In this document: positions 34,375 through 43,831 of the stretch, in pieces
How the letters are laid out: the number at the start of each line of letters is the position of its first letter
How positions within the stretch are numbered: position 1 is the stretch's first letter
Assembly: GCF_042408735.1 (NCBI RefSeq)
Contig: NZ_JBHOQV010000146.1
Coordinates: 33,591 to 97,590, forward strand
Direction: 5' to 3'
DNA: 64,000 nucleotides
From: Thermogemmatispora sp042408735
GTDB lineage: Bacteria > Chloroflexota > Ktedonobacteria > Ktedonobacterales > Ktedonobacteraceae
The notes under the pieces: generated by a model
Database searches by the model: none
What the model was told of the DNA's origin: nothing
Seen by the model: the letters and a program-made list of their open reading frames with translations, nothing else
Program-made: the position numbers and the translations under genes

Positions 34375-35702
34375 CCAGATTCTCTTTCCCGCACCTGGGC
34401 TTGCGCCTCCCGCCCCTCCGCCGCCGGGCGCGGAGGCGCTTTTTGCCGCTGCGGCTGCGAATCGCCATCGGCTCCGCTGCGCTTGTCTTCGTACTCAGCT
34501 TCTCGCTCCTCTTCTTCATTAATATTGCGGCCCTCAACGGCTTCTCGCGCATTATCCACAGCAGCGGACTGGATTGGCCACGGACGGTGGTCTCCAACGG
34601 GACCCGTCTGAGGAACACTCTGCCCCCGTTACCCGCTCCCTGGGCGGAGCGCCTGGCCGAGAGCTTTGCCCGCCGTCACCTGAATCCTGTTGAGCGGGCT
34701 CTCTTGCTGGAGTTGCAGAGCATCTCGTTGATTGGTCTGGCCCTGGTCGCGGTCCTGGGCGGCCTGGGAGCCTACTGGCTGGCAGGGACCGCTCTTCGCC
34801 CCTTGCGCCAGGTCAGCAACGCGGCGCGGCGCATCAGCGTCGAGACGCTCGATACGCGCCTGGCCCTGATGGGACCGCGCGATGAGATCAAGGAGCTGGC
34901 CGATGCCTTCGATGCAATGCTCGCCCGGCTTGGTGAGACCTTCGCTCAACAGGGGCGCTTTGTGGCTAACGTTGCCCACGAGCTGCGCACGCCTCTGGCC
35001 GCGATGCGTGCCAGCCTGGAGGTCGTGACGAGCGATCCCCAGGCAAGGCTGGAAGACTATCAAGAAATGGCAGCCGCTCAGGAGCGGGCCCTCTCTCGTC
35101 TGGAGGCGCTGGTCTCCAATATGCTCCTGCTTGTCAGGAGTGAGCAACCGCTGAGCACCTGCTGTGAGGTCAGCCTGGGGCCACTGCTGGAGGAGGTCGT
35201 CCAGGAGCTGCAGCCTCTGGCCCAGGAACATGGCGTCTCCCTCGTCTTGGAGAATCTGCCCGATCTGGTGGTGAGCGGCGATGAGCTGCTGCTGGCGCGT
35301 GTCTTCTCCAACCTGGTCGAGAATGCCATCTGCTACAACCGTCCAGGCGGTGAGGTGCGCGTCAATGGCCTGGAGGCCGAGGGCCAGGCCCGCATTAGTG
35401 TTGCCGATACGGGTATCGGCATAGCTCCCGAGGAGCAGGGACGGATCTTCGACCGCTTCTATCGCGTTGATAGCTCGCGCTCGCGCCACAGTGGGGGGGC
35501 TGGCCTCGGACTGTCTATCGTGGCGGCCATCGTCCAGCAACATCACGGGCAGATCAGTCTTTGGAGCGAGCCGGGCTGTGGCAGCGTCTTCACTGTTTCC
35601 CTGCCATTGACCCCCACCGGGCAGGCTGTTGCCCGGCCCGCTCTCCTCTCCTCATCCTCCTGCCAGGCGGATAGCAAGAATCCAGTACTCACCCATCCTT
35701 AA
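34371..35702 (+). CDS. Membrane sensor histidine kinase
   Basis: A 443-residue kinase with two membrane spans (about residues 31-55 and 113-137) enclosing a short extracytoplasmic loop of about 60 residues. A HAMP domain (LRPLRQVSNAARRIS) follows, then HisKA with His near 203 (NVAHELRTPLAAMRASLE) and HATPase_c (NLVENAICYN, DTGIGIAPEE, GAGLGLSI). Small-loop kinases of this type often sense envelope stress or membrane-active compounds, in line with the MacAB-like exporter encoded downstream; that link is inferred from context. Coupled to the regulator by an ATGA overlap. Confidence 0.95.
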   Translation: MTRFSFPHLGLRLPPLRRRARRRFLPLRLRIAIGSAALVFVLSFSLLFFINIAALNGFSRIIHSSGLDWPRTVVSNGTRLRNTLPPLPAPWAERLAESFARRHLNPVERALLLELQSISLIGLALVAVLGGLGAYWLAGTALRPLRQVSNAARRISVETLDTRLALMGPRDEIKELADAFDAMLARLGETFAQQGRFVANVAHELRTPLAAMRASLEVVTSDPQARLEDYQEMAAAQERALSRLEALVSNMLLLVRSEQPLSTCCEVSLGPLLEEVVQELQPLAQEHGVSLVLENLPDLVVSGDELLLARVFSNLVENAICYNRPGGEVRVNGLEAEGQARISVADTGIGIAPEEQGRIFDRFYRVDSSRSRHSGGAGLGLSIVAAIVQQHHGQISLWSEPGCGSVFTVSLPLTPTGQAVARPALLSSSSCQADSKNPVLTHP

Positions 35703-35780
35703 CACCAATTTTATTCGCTGTTAGCTAGACTCCCTGATGTGACGAGTCCCATAGAGAGAAGCGAAGGGAGTCACAGCACC

Positions 35781-36557
35781 ATGAACACTGTCAAGCAGGC
35801 AGCGCGTCGGCTGTCGCGCTACGCCGCTGGCTTCTTCTCACTGGCAGCTCTCCTGATGTTGGTGGCCTGTGGTACCAACGGCGCCACGGTGGGGAGTGCC
35901 AGTGTCTCTGCCTCTGCCACTCCTACCTGTCCCCCTACCCCACGCTTTCAGAGCGTGAGCGGGACGGTCCAGAGCGTCGGCACTGGCTCCTTTACCGTGC
36001 TTGATCGGCAGGGTCAGAGCAGGCAAGTGGTCTATACCAGCAGCACGCGCTTCACGAAGCAGGTGCAAGAGAAGGTCAGCGACCTCAAGGATGGGGAGCA
36101 GGTCACAGTTTTTGTCAGCCAGAACTCTGACGGCACCTACTCCGCCGTCTCCATTACCGCTGGAAATGGCCAGGCGAACTTTGCCGCTAACGGCAACGGT
36201 CAGACTGGTCAAGGCTCGCGTCAGGGCTTCGCCGGCAATCGCGGCAACATCAACACGGCCTGTTTTCGCCGCCAGGGTCAAGCCGGCTTTGGCGCTAACG
36301 GCGCAAACGGCCAGAACTCCCGCGCGGTCCGCGGCAGCATCACCCAGATCGTTGGCAACCAGCTAACGGTGACCGACAGCAGCGGGAGCAACTTTGTGCT
36401 GAACCTGACCAGCTCTACGCGCGTCGTTCAGACCGAGGCCGCCAGCGCCAGCGATCTCAAGAGCGGAGTAACGGTCCTGGCCGTGGGCACCAGCGGCAGC
36501 CAGGGTCAGCTGACCGCCTCCAGCGTCACCATTAACCCCCAGATGCAGGGGAGGTAA
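35781..36557 (+). CDS. Exported lipoprotein with two DUF5666-like repeats
   Basis: The signal sequence ends in a lipobox (LMLVAC), predicting a lipid-anchored exported protein. Two related beta-rich repeats follow: SVSGTVQSVGTGSFTVLD...VSITAG (about residues 57-125) and VRGSITQIVGNQLTVTD...SVTI (about 180-250). They are joined by a Gly/Asn/Gln-rich linker with little predicted structure. The repeat pattern matches DUF5666. ATG 35781 has AAGGGAG ten bases upstream; the in-frame ATG at 35739 would spoil the signal peptide. It sits between the two-component system and the exporter genes and may assist the adaptor or scaffold the cell surface. Confidence 0.75.
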   Translation: MNTVKQAARRLSRYAAGFFSLAALLMLVACGTNGATVGSASVSASATPTCPPTPRFQSVSGTVQSVGTGSFTVLDRQGQSRQVVYTSSTRFTKQVQEKVSDLKDGEQVTVFVSQNSDGTYSAVSITAGNGQANFAANGNGQTGQGSRQGFAGNRGNINTACFRRQGQAGFGANGANGQNSRAVRGSITQIVGNQLTVTDSSGSNFVLNLTSSTRVVQTEAASASDLKSGVTVLAVGTSGSQGQLTASSVTINPQMQGR

Positions 36558-36623
36558 GGAATGAAAGCGGGTTGATAGCAGAAGCGCATCAGGAGCCTTC
36601 TTCTGATGAAAGGAGATGTAAGC

Positions 36624-38039
36624 ATGTCTGATGTCGAGACCAATCTCCAGCCGTTACTGGAGGACGAAGGGAGTGAGATCGCTACAGAGGAAGCGGCGCA
36701 TTTCGATACCAGGCTCGCTCTGCCGCCGCGCCGCCGCCGACGCCGCGGCTGGCTGATCGCCACGGTGCTCGTGGTAGTCCTGCTCCTGGCCGCGGGGGGC
36801 GTCCTGGCCTACATGCGCATGACAGCTCAGCAACAGCCTCAGTATACTCTGGCGACTGTGACCACCGGCAATCTTTCGGTGACTGTCTCTGGCACCGGCC
36901 CAATCATGCCGCGTGCCCAGTATAATCTGAACTTCCCCAGCTCGGTCGGTGGCCAGATCAGCGAGATTGATGTGCAGGTAGGCCAGCATGTCACCAAAGG
37001 CCAGGTCCTGGCTAAGGTGAACTCCCCCTCGTTGCAGGATGCGGTGACCCAGGCCCAGCAGGCCGTGAACAATGCCCAGACCGCCTACAACGACGCGGTC
37101 AACAACGGAGCTTCTCAGTCGCAGCTCGATCAGCTTCAGGGGCAGCTCCAGAGCGCTCAAGACCAACTGACGGCAGCTCAGCATAATCTGGCTCAGACTG
37201 TCTTGACGGCTCCTTCCGACGGCACGATTGTGGCCATCAACGGAACGGTCGGCCAGACGCCCGGCTCAACCGGCTCTAGTGGCGGTTCCTCCGGTAGCAG
37301 CGGCAGCAGCGCCTTTATGGTGCTTGTCGATACAAGCTCGCTGACGATCGCGGCGGCTGTCAATGAGGCCGACATCGCCACTGTCCAGGTGGGTCAACCG
37401 GCCTCCTTCACGGTCTCGGCCTATCCTAACCGAACCTTCCATGCGACCGTTTCCTCGATCGATATCCTTGGCCAAAACTCTTCCAACGTAGTGAGCTATA
37501 CCGTCGATTTGACTGTTGATCAGAACAGCCTCAGCGGGGCTCACATCTATCCAGGCATGACCGCTACGGTCAATATCACGACCCAGCAGCGCATCGGGGT
37601 CTTGCTGGTGCCCAATCAGGCCCTGACGTTCACCAACGAGGCCGTCCAGGTTGGGGCCATCAGCCGCCAGACGCTGGCGCAGGTCTATCGCAATGCCGGT
37701 ATCTCCTTCGGCCAGGGCAATGCCGCGGGAGCTAGCAGTTCCAGCCAGGGCAGCTCCAGCGGTAATAGCACCAACAGCAGTGGCAGCACACGGGTGGTGC
37801 TGACTCTGCGCAACGGCCAGTTGACTCCGGTAGTCATTCAGACCGGCCTGACCAATGGCACCTATACCGAGGTCACCTCGGGTCTGCAGGACGGCGATCA
37901 GGTGGTGGTCAGTGCCACCGGCGGTGTCTTCTCTAACCTCTCGACGACCACCACGAGCACCGGCAGCGGTGGCCTGGGTGGCAATAGCTTCGGTGGTGGA
38001 GGTGCGCGCTTCTTCGGCGGAGGAGGAGGTGGCCGCTAG
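36624..38039 (+). CDS. Periplasmic-adaptor-like (HlyD/MacA family) exporter subunit
   Basis: A single N-terminal membrane anchor (GWLIATVLVVVLLLAAGGVL, about residues 40-60) is followed by a biotinyl-lipoyl-like domain split by an alpha-hairpin (TQAQQAVNNAQTAYNDAVNN), a beta-barrel domain (ADIATVQVGQPASFTVSAYP) and a Gly/Ser-rich C-terminus. Glycine-rich inserts near 217-230 and 365-385 are unusual. The family links MacB-type permeases to extracellular export; in a single-membrane cell it would act as an external partner. ATG 36624 follows AAAGGAG (36609-36615). The ABC ATPase starts on the base after the stop. Confidence 0.92.
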   Translation: MSDVETNLQPLLEDEGSEIATEEAAHFDTRLALPPRRRRRRGWLIATVLVVVLLLAAGGVLAYMRMTAQQQPQYTLATVTTGNLSVTVSGTGPIMPRAQYNLNFPSSVGGQISEIDVQVGQHVTKGQVLAKVNSPSLQDAVTQAQQAVNNAQTAYNDAVNNGASQSQLDQLQGQLQSAQDQLTAAQHNLAQTVLTAPSDGTIVAINGTVGQTPGSTGSSGGSSGSSGSSAFMVLVDTSSLTIAAAVNEADIATVQVGQPASFTVSAYPNRTFHATVSSIDILGQNSSNVVSYTVDLTVDQNSLSGAHIYPGMTATVNITTQQRIGVLLVPNQALTFTNEAVQVGAISRQTLAQVYRNAGISFGQGNAAGASSSSQGSSSGNSTNSSGSTRVVLTLRNGQLTPVVIQTGLTNGTYTEVTSGLQDGDQVVVSATGGVFSNLSTTTTSTGSGGLGGNSFGGGGARFFGGGGGGR

Positions 38040-38839
<800 letters not shown>

Positions 38840-38843
<4 letters not shown>

Positions 38844-40180
38844 GCTTTTTGAGGCCCGAGACTGGTAGTGGTACACAGCATGCAACGCTGCCAGAGCCGG
38901 CAGCCCTGGACCGCAGCGCTTTCCTGCCTCCCGTTCATGACTATCGGCGAGCCCGCGGCTTCTCTGCCGTCTACCAGGGGATGCGCAGCGCCTTGCGCGC
39001 CTTGCGCGCTAACGCCCTGCGCTCTCTGTTGACTTCGTTGGGCATCATTATCGGGGTCGGGGCTGTGATTATGATGATCTCGATCAGCGAGGGGAATGCC
39101 GCCACCATCAATCAGCGGCTCTCGGCCCTCAACCCGACCCAGCTGACGGTTTTTCCCGGCAGCGTCCGCGGCAGCGGAGGAGTCAGCGCTGGTCTTGGCT
39201 CCGCTCAGTCGCTGACACTGGACGATGCCAACGCTATCGCTCAGCTCCCCCATGTGACCGCCGTTAGTCCGCTGATTAATGCCCAGGGGCAGCTTGTGGC
39301 CGGCGATCAGAACTGGTCGACCTCGGTCGTCGGCGTGGCTCCTCCCTATCAGCAGATCGGCGGCTGGCAGCTCCAGGATGGCAGCTTTATCTCGCAGGAC
39401 GATGAGGATAGCGGCCATACTGTGGCTGTGCTTGGGCAGACGGTTGTCGATAATCTCTTTGGGCCGGGTGCCGATCCGGTAGGCCAGAGCGTGCGCATCA
39501 ACGGGGTGCCGTTTACGGTGATTGGGGTGCTGGTTCCCAAGGGAACCAATGGCGGGCGCAATGCCGATGACGTGGTCTACGTCCCCTATACCACGGCCCG
39601 TCAGCGCCTCAGCGGTGGGCGCTCCCTCGGTCAGATCGTGCTGACCGCTGACAGTACCTCGGATGTGGGCCTGGTGCAGAACGAGGTCGAGCAGTTGCTG
39701 GAGCAGCGGCACAACATTGCTAATCCGCAGCTCGATGACTTCCAGATTTCCAACCAGCTCCAGGTACTGCAGTCGGTGCAGGCGACAAACGAGGCCCTGA
39801 CGATTCTGCTGGTCAGCGTGGCCTCGGTCTCGCTGGTGGTCGGTGGAATCGGCATCATGAATATCATGCTGGTCTCGGTGACCGAGCGGACGCGCGAGAT
39901 CGGGATTCGCATTGCTATTGGAGCCCGTCCGCGCGATGTGATGACCCAGTTCCTGATTGAGGCCCTGGTCCTGAGCGTACTGGGCGGGCTGATCGGCATC
40001 CTGCTGGGACCGGTTGGGGCCTTGGTGCTGATGCATTTCACCAATACGCCCTTTGTGCTTGATCCGCTCTCGGTCCTGCTGGCCTTTGGCGTCTCGGCGC
40101 TGGTCGGCATCGTCTTTGGCTTCTATCCGGCCCAGCGGGCGGCGCGCCTTGATCCGATTATCGCTTTGCGCACGGAGTAA
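38840..40180 (+). CDS. MacB-like FtsX-domain permease
   Basis: A 446-residue permease with an N-terminal span (SLLTSLGIIIGVGAVIMMISI, about 65-85), a large extracytoplasmic MacB_PCD domain (about 90-290; VTAVSPLINAQGQLV, GQTVVDNLFG) and three C-terminal FtsX spans with the conserved SVTERTREIGIRIAIGARPRDVMTQFLIEA cytosolic loop and a final Ala-Arg-Leu-Asp-Pro segment. Together with the ATPase and HlyD-like adaptor it makes a MacAB-type exporter, a class that moves macrolides, peptides or lipoproteins. The substrate is unknown; the co-transcribed two-component system suggests induction by an envelope-active compound. Confidence 0.95.
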
Positions 40181-40651
40181 ACTCTCTGGTCAGGCAGGAG
40201 AGCCTGCTATTCCTTTGTCTTTGTTGCTACTCTCGACCGACGCTCTGTCTGAGGAGAGGGACGAACGCTGCGGGACAGCCATCACGGCTCCCCAGGGTGT
40301 TCGTCCCTCTTGTTTGGCCGCTGCTTGAGCAACCCTTCCCGGCTGGCCAGGTGGGGCCGGGACAGGTTGCCTGAGCGCAGGCCCATGCACCGTTCTTCCC
40401 CTGCTGATTCCGAGTCTACATTTCCCTGCCTCCGCTATACTCAACATAGCCGCTATTCTTTAACCTGACCTTTGCGCCCGCTTAATCAAGGAATGATAGA
40501 CTTTCTCGTGGAGCTGCAGAGAAGACAGCTACTACCAGGCTGGCGGCGCCTGGGGATTGTCGAAGGCAATAAGCGATAGTCAGAAGCTGAGCGATTCCTG
40601 GCAGAACTGCTTTCTCTATCCTTTGACCTCTCGGAAAGGTAGGAGCTTACG
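40181..40651. other. Intergenic region between the permease and the phosphoesterase
   Basis: No gene is supported. It contains the efflux-operon terminator (40255-40316). A possible -35/-10 pair, TTGCGC (40472-40477) and TAGACT (40497-40502), has a 19-base spacer and is weak. The phosphoesterase ribosome-binding site is TAGGAG (40640-40645). Confidence 0.45.
40255..40316 (+). terminator. Long-loop terminator of the efflux operon
   Basis: A perfect 12-bp stem, AGAGGGACGAAC (40255-40266) with GTTCGTCCCTCT (40299-40310), encloses a 32-base loop and is followed by TGTTTG. It has the same long-loop design as the hairpin after pdxS. Confidence 0.55.
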
Positions 40652-42169
40652 ATGAAGCGCGTCTTCAAAATCTGCCTGGCCATGCTGCTGATGGTCGTTC
40701 TCTTGACGACAGTGGCCGCAGCCGCTGCCCCGGCCCGGCCTCAGACCGGGGCAGCGGAAGCCCGACGCTCGACGACCACCCCTATTGAGCATCTGGTGGT
40801 CATCTTTGATGAGAACGTCTCTTTTGATCATTATTTTGCTACCTATCCAGTTGCACTTAATCCTCCTGGTGAACCAGCTTTTCATGCCAGGCCCAACACG
40901 CCCACGGTGAACGGCCTGACTCCAGCCCTATTGAACCACAACCCTAATCTGGCTAATCCCAAACGGCTTGACCGCTCTCAGGCCCTGACCTGCGATCAGG
41001 ATCATGGCTATACCGATGAACAGAAGGCCTTCGATCATGGCCTGATGGATAGCTTCGTGCAGTCGGTAGCCGGCTCAAGTTGTACCGATAAGTCGATCGT
41101 GCTGGATTACTACGATGGTAACACCGTCACCGCTCTCTGGAACTATGCTCAGCACTTCGCCATGAGCGATAACTCGTTTGGTACTACCTTTGGTCCCTCG
41201 ACGCCAGGTGCTCTCAATCTGGCTTCCGGCCAGACGCACGGGGCCACGCCTGCCAATCTGCCGGGCCTGGTGAGCAACGGCACGGTCATTGGCGATGTGC
41301 GCCCCGCCTTTGATGATTGCTCGGTGGGGGCTACAGCTTCGCTGAGCGGCAAGAATATTGGAGACCTGCTTAATGCCAAGGGGGTTACCTGGGGCTGGTT
41401 CCAGGGCGGTTTCCGCCCCACGGCGGTCAGCAACGGTAAGGCGGTCTGTGGGGCGGCCCACAAGAACATTGGAGGGGTCACCGTCACCGACTATATCCCC
41501 CATCATGAGCCGTTCCAGTACTATCAGTCGACGGCCAACCCCCATCATCTGCCACCTTCCTCGGTGCGGATGATCGGGCGCAGCGACCAGGCCAACCATC
41601 AGTACGACCTCAGCGATTTCTGGGCTGCCTTACAGGCTGGCAATCTGCCGGCGGTCAGTTTCCTGAAGCCCGCCGCCTATCAGGATGGACACGCTGGCTA
41701 CTCCGACCCGCTCGACGAGCAGCATTTCCTGGTTGAAACCATTAATCGCCTGGAGCGCTCCCCTTATTGGGAGAGTATGGCCATCATTATCGCCTACGAC
41801 GATTCGGATGGCTGGTACGATCATGTGATGGGGCCAATTGTGAACCGTTCCGCTGATCCCAGCTATGATGCTCTCACGGGAGCTGGACAGTGTGGAACGC
41901 CGCAGCCAGGAGCCTACTCGGGGCGTTGCGGCTATGGGCCGCGCCTGCCTTTGCTGGTGATTTCTCCCTTTGCCCGCGTTAACTTTGTCGACCATACCCT
42001 GACCGACCAGACCTCGATCCTGCGCTTCATCGAGGATAACTGGCAGCTTGGTCGCATCGGTGATCAATCCTTTGACGAGCTGGCCGGCCCCTTGACGCAG
42101 ATGTTCAACTTCTCCGGTCCGCGTGCAGCGCGTCTCTTCCTGGACCCCGAGAGCGGCAGGCCGCTCTAA
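40652..42169 (+). CDS. Secreted phosphoesterase (phospholipase C / acid phosphatase AcpA family)
   Basis: A signal peptide (KICLAMLLMVVLLTTVAAAAAPA) leads into the phosphoesterase domain. Its family opening is IEHLVVIFDENVSFDHYF, with the metal/nucleophile region continuing to DNSFGTTFGPSTPGALNLASGQTHG, and AMSDNSFG, SYDALTGAG and PLLVISPFARVNFVDH further on. Asp-Asp-Ser-Asp-Gly-Trp-Tyr-Asp (YDDSDGWYDHVMGP) is characteristic. Members hydrolyse phosphomonoesters or phospholipids and release phosphate outside the cell. ATG is supported by TAGGAG six bases upstream. Length (505) is typical. No phosphate-regulon box is recognised upstream. Confidence 0.9.
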   Translation: MKRVFKICLAMLLMVVLLTTVAAAAAPARPQTGAAEARRSTTTPIEHLVVIFDENVSFDHYFATYPVALNPPGEPAFHARPNTPTVNGLTPALLNHNPNLANPKRLDRSQALTCDQDHGYTDEQKAFDHGLMDSFVQSVAGSSCTDKSIVLDYYDGNTVTALWNYAQHFAMSDNSFGTTFGPSTPGALNLASGQTHGATPANLPGLVSNGTVIGDVRPAFDDCSVGATASLSGKNIGDLLNAKGVTWGWFQGGFRPTAVSNGKAVCGAAHKNIGGVTVTDYIPHHEPFQYYQSTANPHHLPPSSVRMIGRSDQANHQYDLSDFWAALQAGNLPAVSFLKPAAYQDGHAGYSDPLDEQHFLVETINRLERSPYWESMAIIIAYDDSDGWYDHVMGPIVNRSADPSYDALTGAGQCGTPQPGAYSGRCGYGPRLPLLVISPFARVNFVDHTLTDQTSILRFIEDNWQLGRIGDQSFDELAGPLTQMFNFSGPRAARLFLDPESGRPL

Positions 42170-42182
42170 CCGTCGAATGGCT

Positions 42183-42215
42183 GGGCCGGCCCCCTCGCTC
42201 CGCGGGGGCTGGCCC
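42183..42215. terminator. Stem-loop between convergent genes
   Basis: GGGCCGGCCCCC (42183-42194) pairs with GGGGGCTGGCCC (42204-42215), twelve pairs with one G-U, over a 9-base loop. It lies between the convergent phosphoesterase and allG genes and may terminate both, although T-tracts are weak. Downstream (42348-42390) is a run of GGACC/GGGCC-type short repeats of unknown meaning. Confidence 0.45.
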
Positions 42216-42403
42216 TCTGCGCTTCCCTTCCTGTGCGATTGCTGGGAATGCCCTGCTGGGCCGCGGGAGGGGCCTGGGCCGGGCGGTGGTCTTGAGCCAG
42301 CGCCACGCCCAGGTCCCCTCTCCTGCTCTACTGATGACCCTGGCGGTGGCCGGACCGGGACCGGGCCGGACCCGACCCGACCGGACCCTCTCTCTGTCCA
42401 CTT

Positions 42404-43831
42404 TCAGGCTGCCTGGCGGCTTTCGGCCAGGGCCTGCAAGGCGGCGGTGAAGCATTCCATCGGCGGGTAGACGATGCCGGCTCCTACCTGGCCGATGCCT
42501 GGCAGGCGGTGCGCGATACCGGTATTGATCACCGGGAGCTGATTGAGGCGACAGACCCGCCGGATGTCGATGCCGGTCGGCGTCCCCTGGAAATTGAGAG
42601 CAGGCAGACTAAACTGCGGGTTGGCGGTCACTGTCAGGGCATACATCTCGCGGGTGTAGCGCAGGGCATCGGCTGGCGTGCCGCCAATGAACTGGACAAT
42701 GGCGGGAGCTCCGGCCATGGCGAAGGCCCCCAGGCCGGCGGTCTCCGTAATGGCGCTGTCTCCGATATCGGGGTTGGCGTCCTCGGGACCAAAGCCAGCG
42801 AAATAGAGACCCCGAATCGCCTGAGCCGGACCGACAAACCAGCGCTCGCCCAGCCCGCTCACGCGGATGCCGAAGTCGACTCCGTTGCGCGCCATCGTGA
42901 CCACCAGGCTGCTGTTGGGAACATTGGCGCCGGCCAGCGTCATGGCTTTGGCCGCCGCCATCGAGGGGTTGAGGTGAAAATGATCGTTGGAGGCGATGAA
43001 GCGCAGCACGCTGGCGGTTTCAGCGCTCGAGGTACCTGTTTCGACCAGCGCCGGGGCTAGCTGGCGCAAGAAGAGGGAGGTGGCGGCCTTGTTGCGGTTA
43101 TGCCCCTCATCCCCCATCTGCAGGGCCTGGGCCAGCAAGGAACGCAGATCGAGGCCGCCCAGGTGGCGCAAGGCCCGACTCAAGGCCGGCCCAAGCACCT
43201 CCTGCATCCAGCGCAGGCGCTCGATGACCTCCGGGGCGTAGGCCCCGTAGCGCAGCACCTTGCCCAATCCCTCGTTCAGGGGAGCGAAGGTACGATGGCC
43301 ATGAACCCTGTCCTCAACGACCAGTAGAGGCATAGAGGGCGAGACAATGCCGGCCATCGGCCCAACCGCGTTGTAGTGATGGCAGGGAGCAAAGGTAAGG
43401 ACTCCCGTCTCTGCCAGGCGTACGGCCTCCTCCTCGTTGCAAGCCCAGCCTTCGTAGAGGCAGGCGCCGATAATGGCGCCGCGCATGGGACCACACATGC
43501 GCTCCCAGGTAATCGGGGGACCGGCATGGAGCAGGGCGTAGCTCCCCTGAGTCTCGCTGAAGAAGGGCAGCATGCTCCGTGCCGGCTGGACGTCGACCAG
43601 CACAGGCTCGGCGGCCAGCATGCGCCCTACAGCGATCTCGTTGGCACGATCGATGGCGGGATCGGCCAACAGGCTGGCTAAGAGCGCGGGATCGCCGGCG
43701 GGTGGGCGCCAGGCCACGCTGGTCACCGCCACTCCCTGGGCGCGCAGGGCCTCGGCGAAAAGCTCGGCTCCCACATTGATCACTGTGAACGGCGAAGAGC
43801 TAAGTTGCTCGGACTGACTAGGCGACACCAC
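42404..43831 (-). CDS. allG: DUF1116 protein, AllG (YlbE) subunit of oxamate carbamoyltransferase
   Basis: A DUF1116/YlbE-family protein of 475 residues (INVGAELFAEALRAQGVAVTSVAWRPP at the N-terminus, then RSMLPFFSETQGSYALLHAGPP, GDEGHNRNKAATSLFLR and GFGPEDANPDIGDSAITETAGLGAFAMAGAPA). In E. coli AllFGH (formerly FdrA, YlbE, YlbF) form oxamate carbamoyltransferase in anaerobic allantoin degradation, releasing carbamoyl phosphate. I chose GTG 43831 because AGGAGG lies six bases upstream; the frame continues to 43864 without support. It overlaps the end of allF by 14 bases. The AllH (DUF2877) partner is not in the window. Confidence 0.8.
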   Translation of the reverse strand: MVSPSQSEQLSSSPFTVINVGAELFAEALRAQGVAVTSVAWRPPAGDPALLASLLADPAIDRANEIAVGRMLAAEPVLVDVQPARSMLPFFSETQGSYALLHAGPPITWERMCGPMRGAIIGACLYEGWACNEEEAVRLAETGVLTFAPCHHYNAVGPMAGIVSPSMPLLVVEDRVHGHRTFAPLNEGLGKVLRYGAYAPEVIERLRWMQEVLGPALSRALRHLGGLDLRSLLAQALQMGDEGHNRNKAATSLFLRQLAPALVETGTSSAETASVLRFIASNDHFHLNPSMAAAKAMTLAGANVPNSSLVVTMARNGVDFGIRVSGLGERWFVGPAQAIRGLYFAGFGPEDANPDIGDSAITETAGLGAFAMAGAPAIVQFIGGTPADALRYTREMYALTVTANPQFSLPALNFQGTPTGIDIRRVCRLNQLPVINTGIAHRLPGIGQVGAGIVYPPMECFTAALQALAESRQAA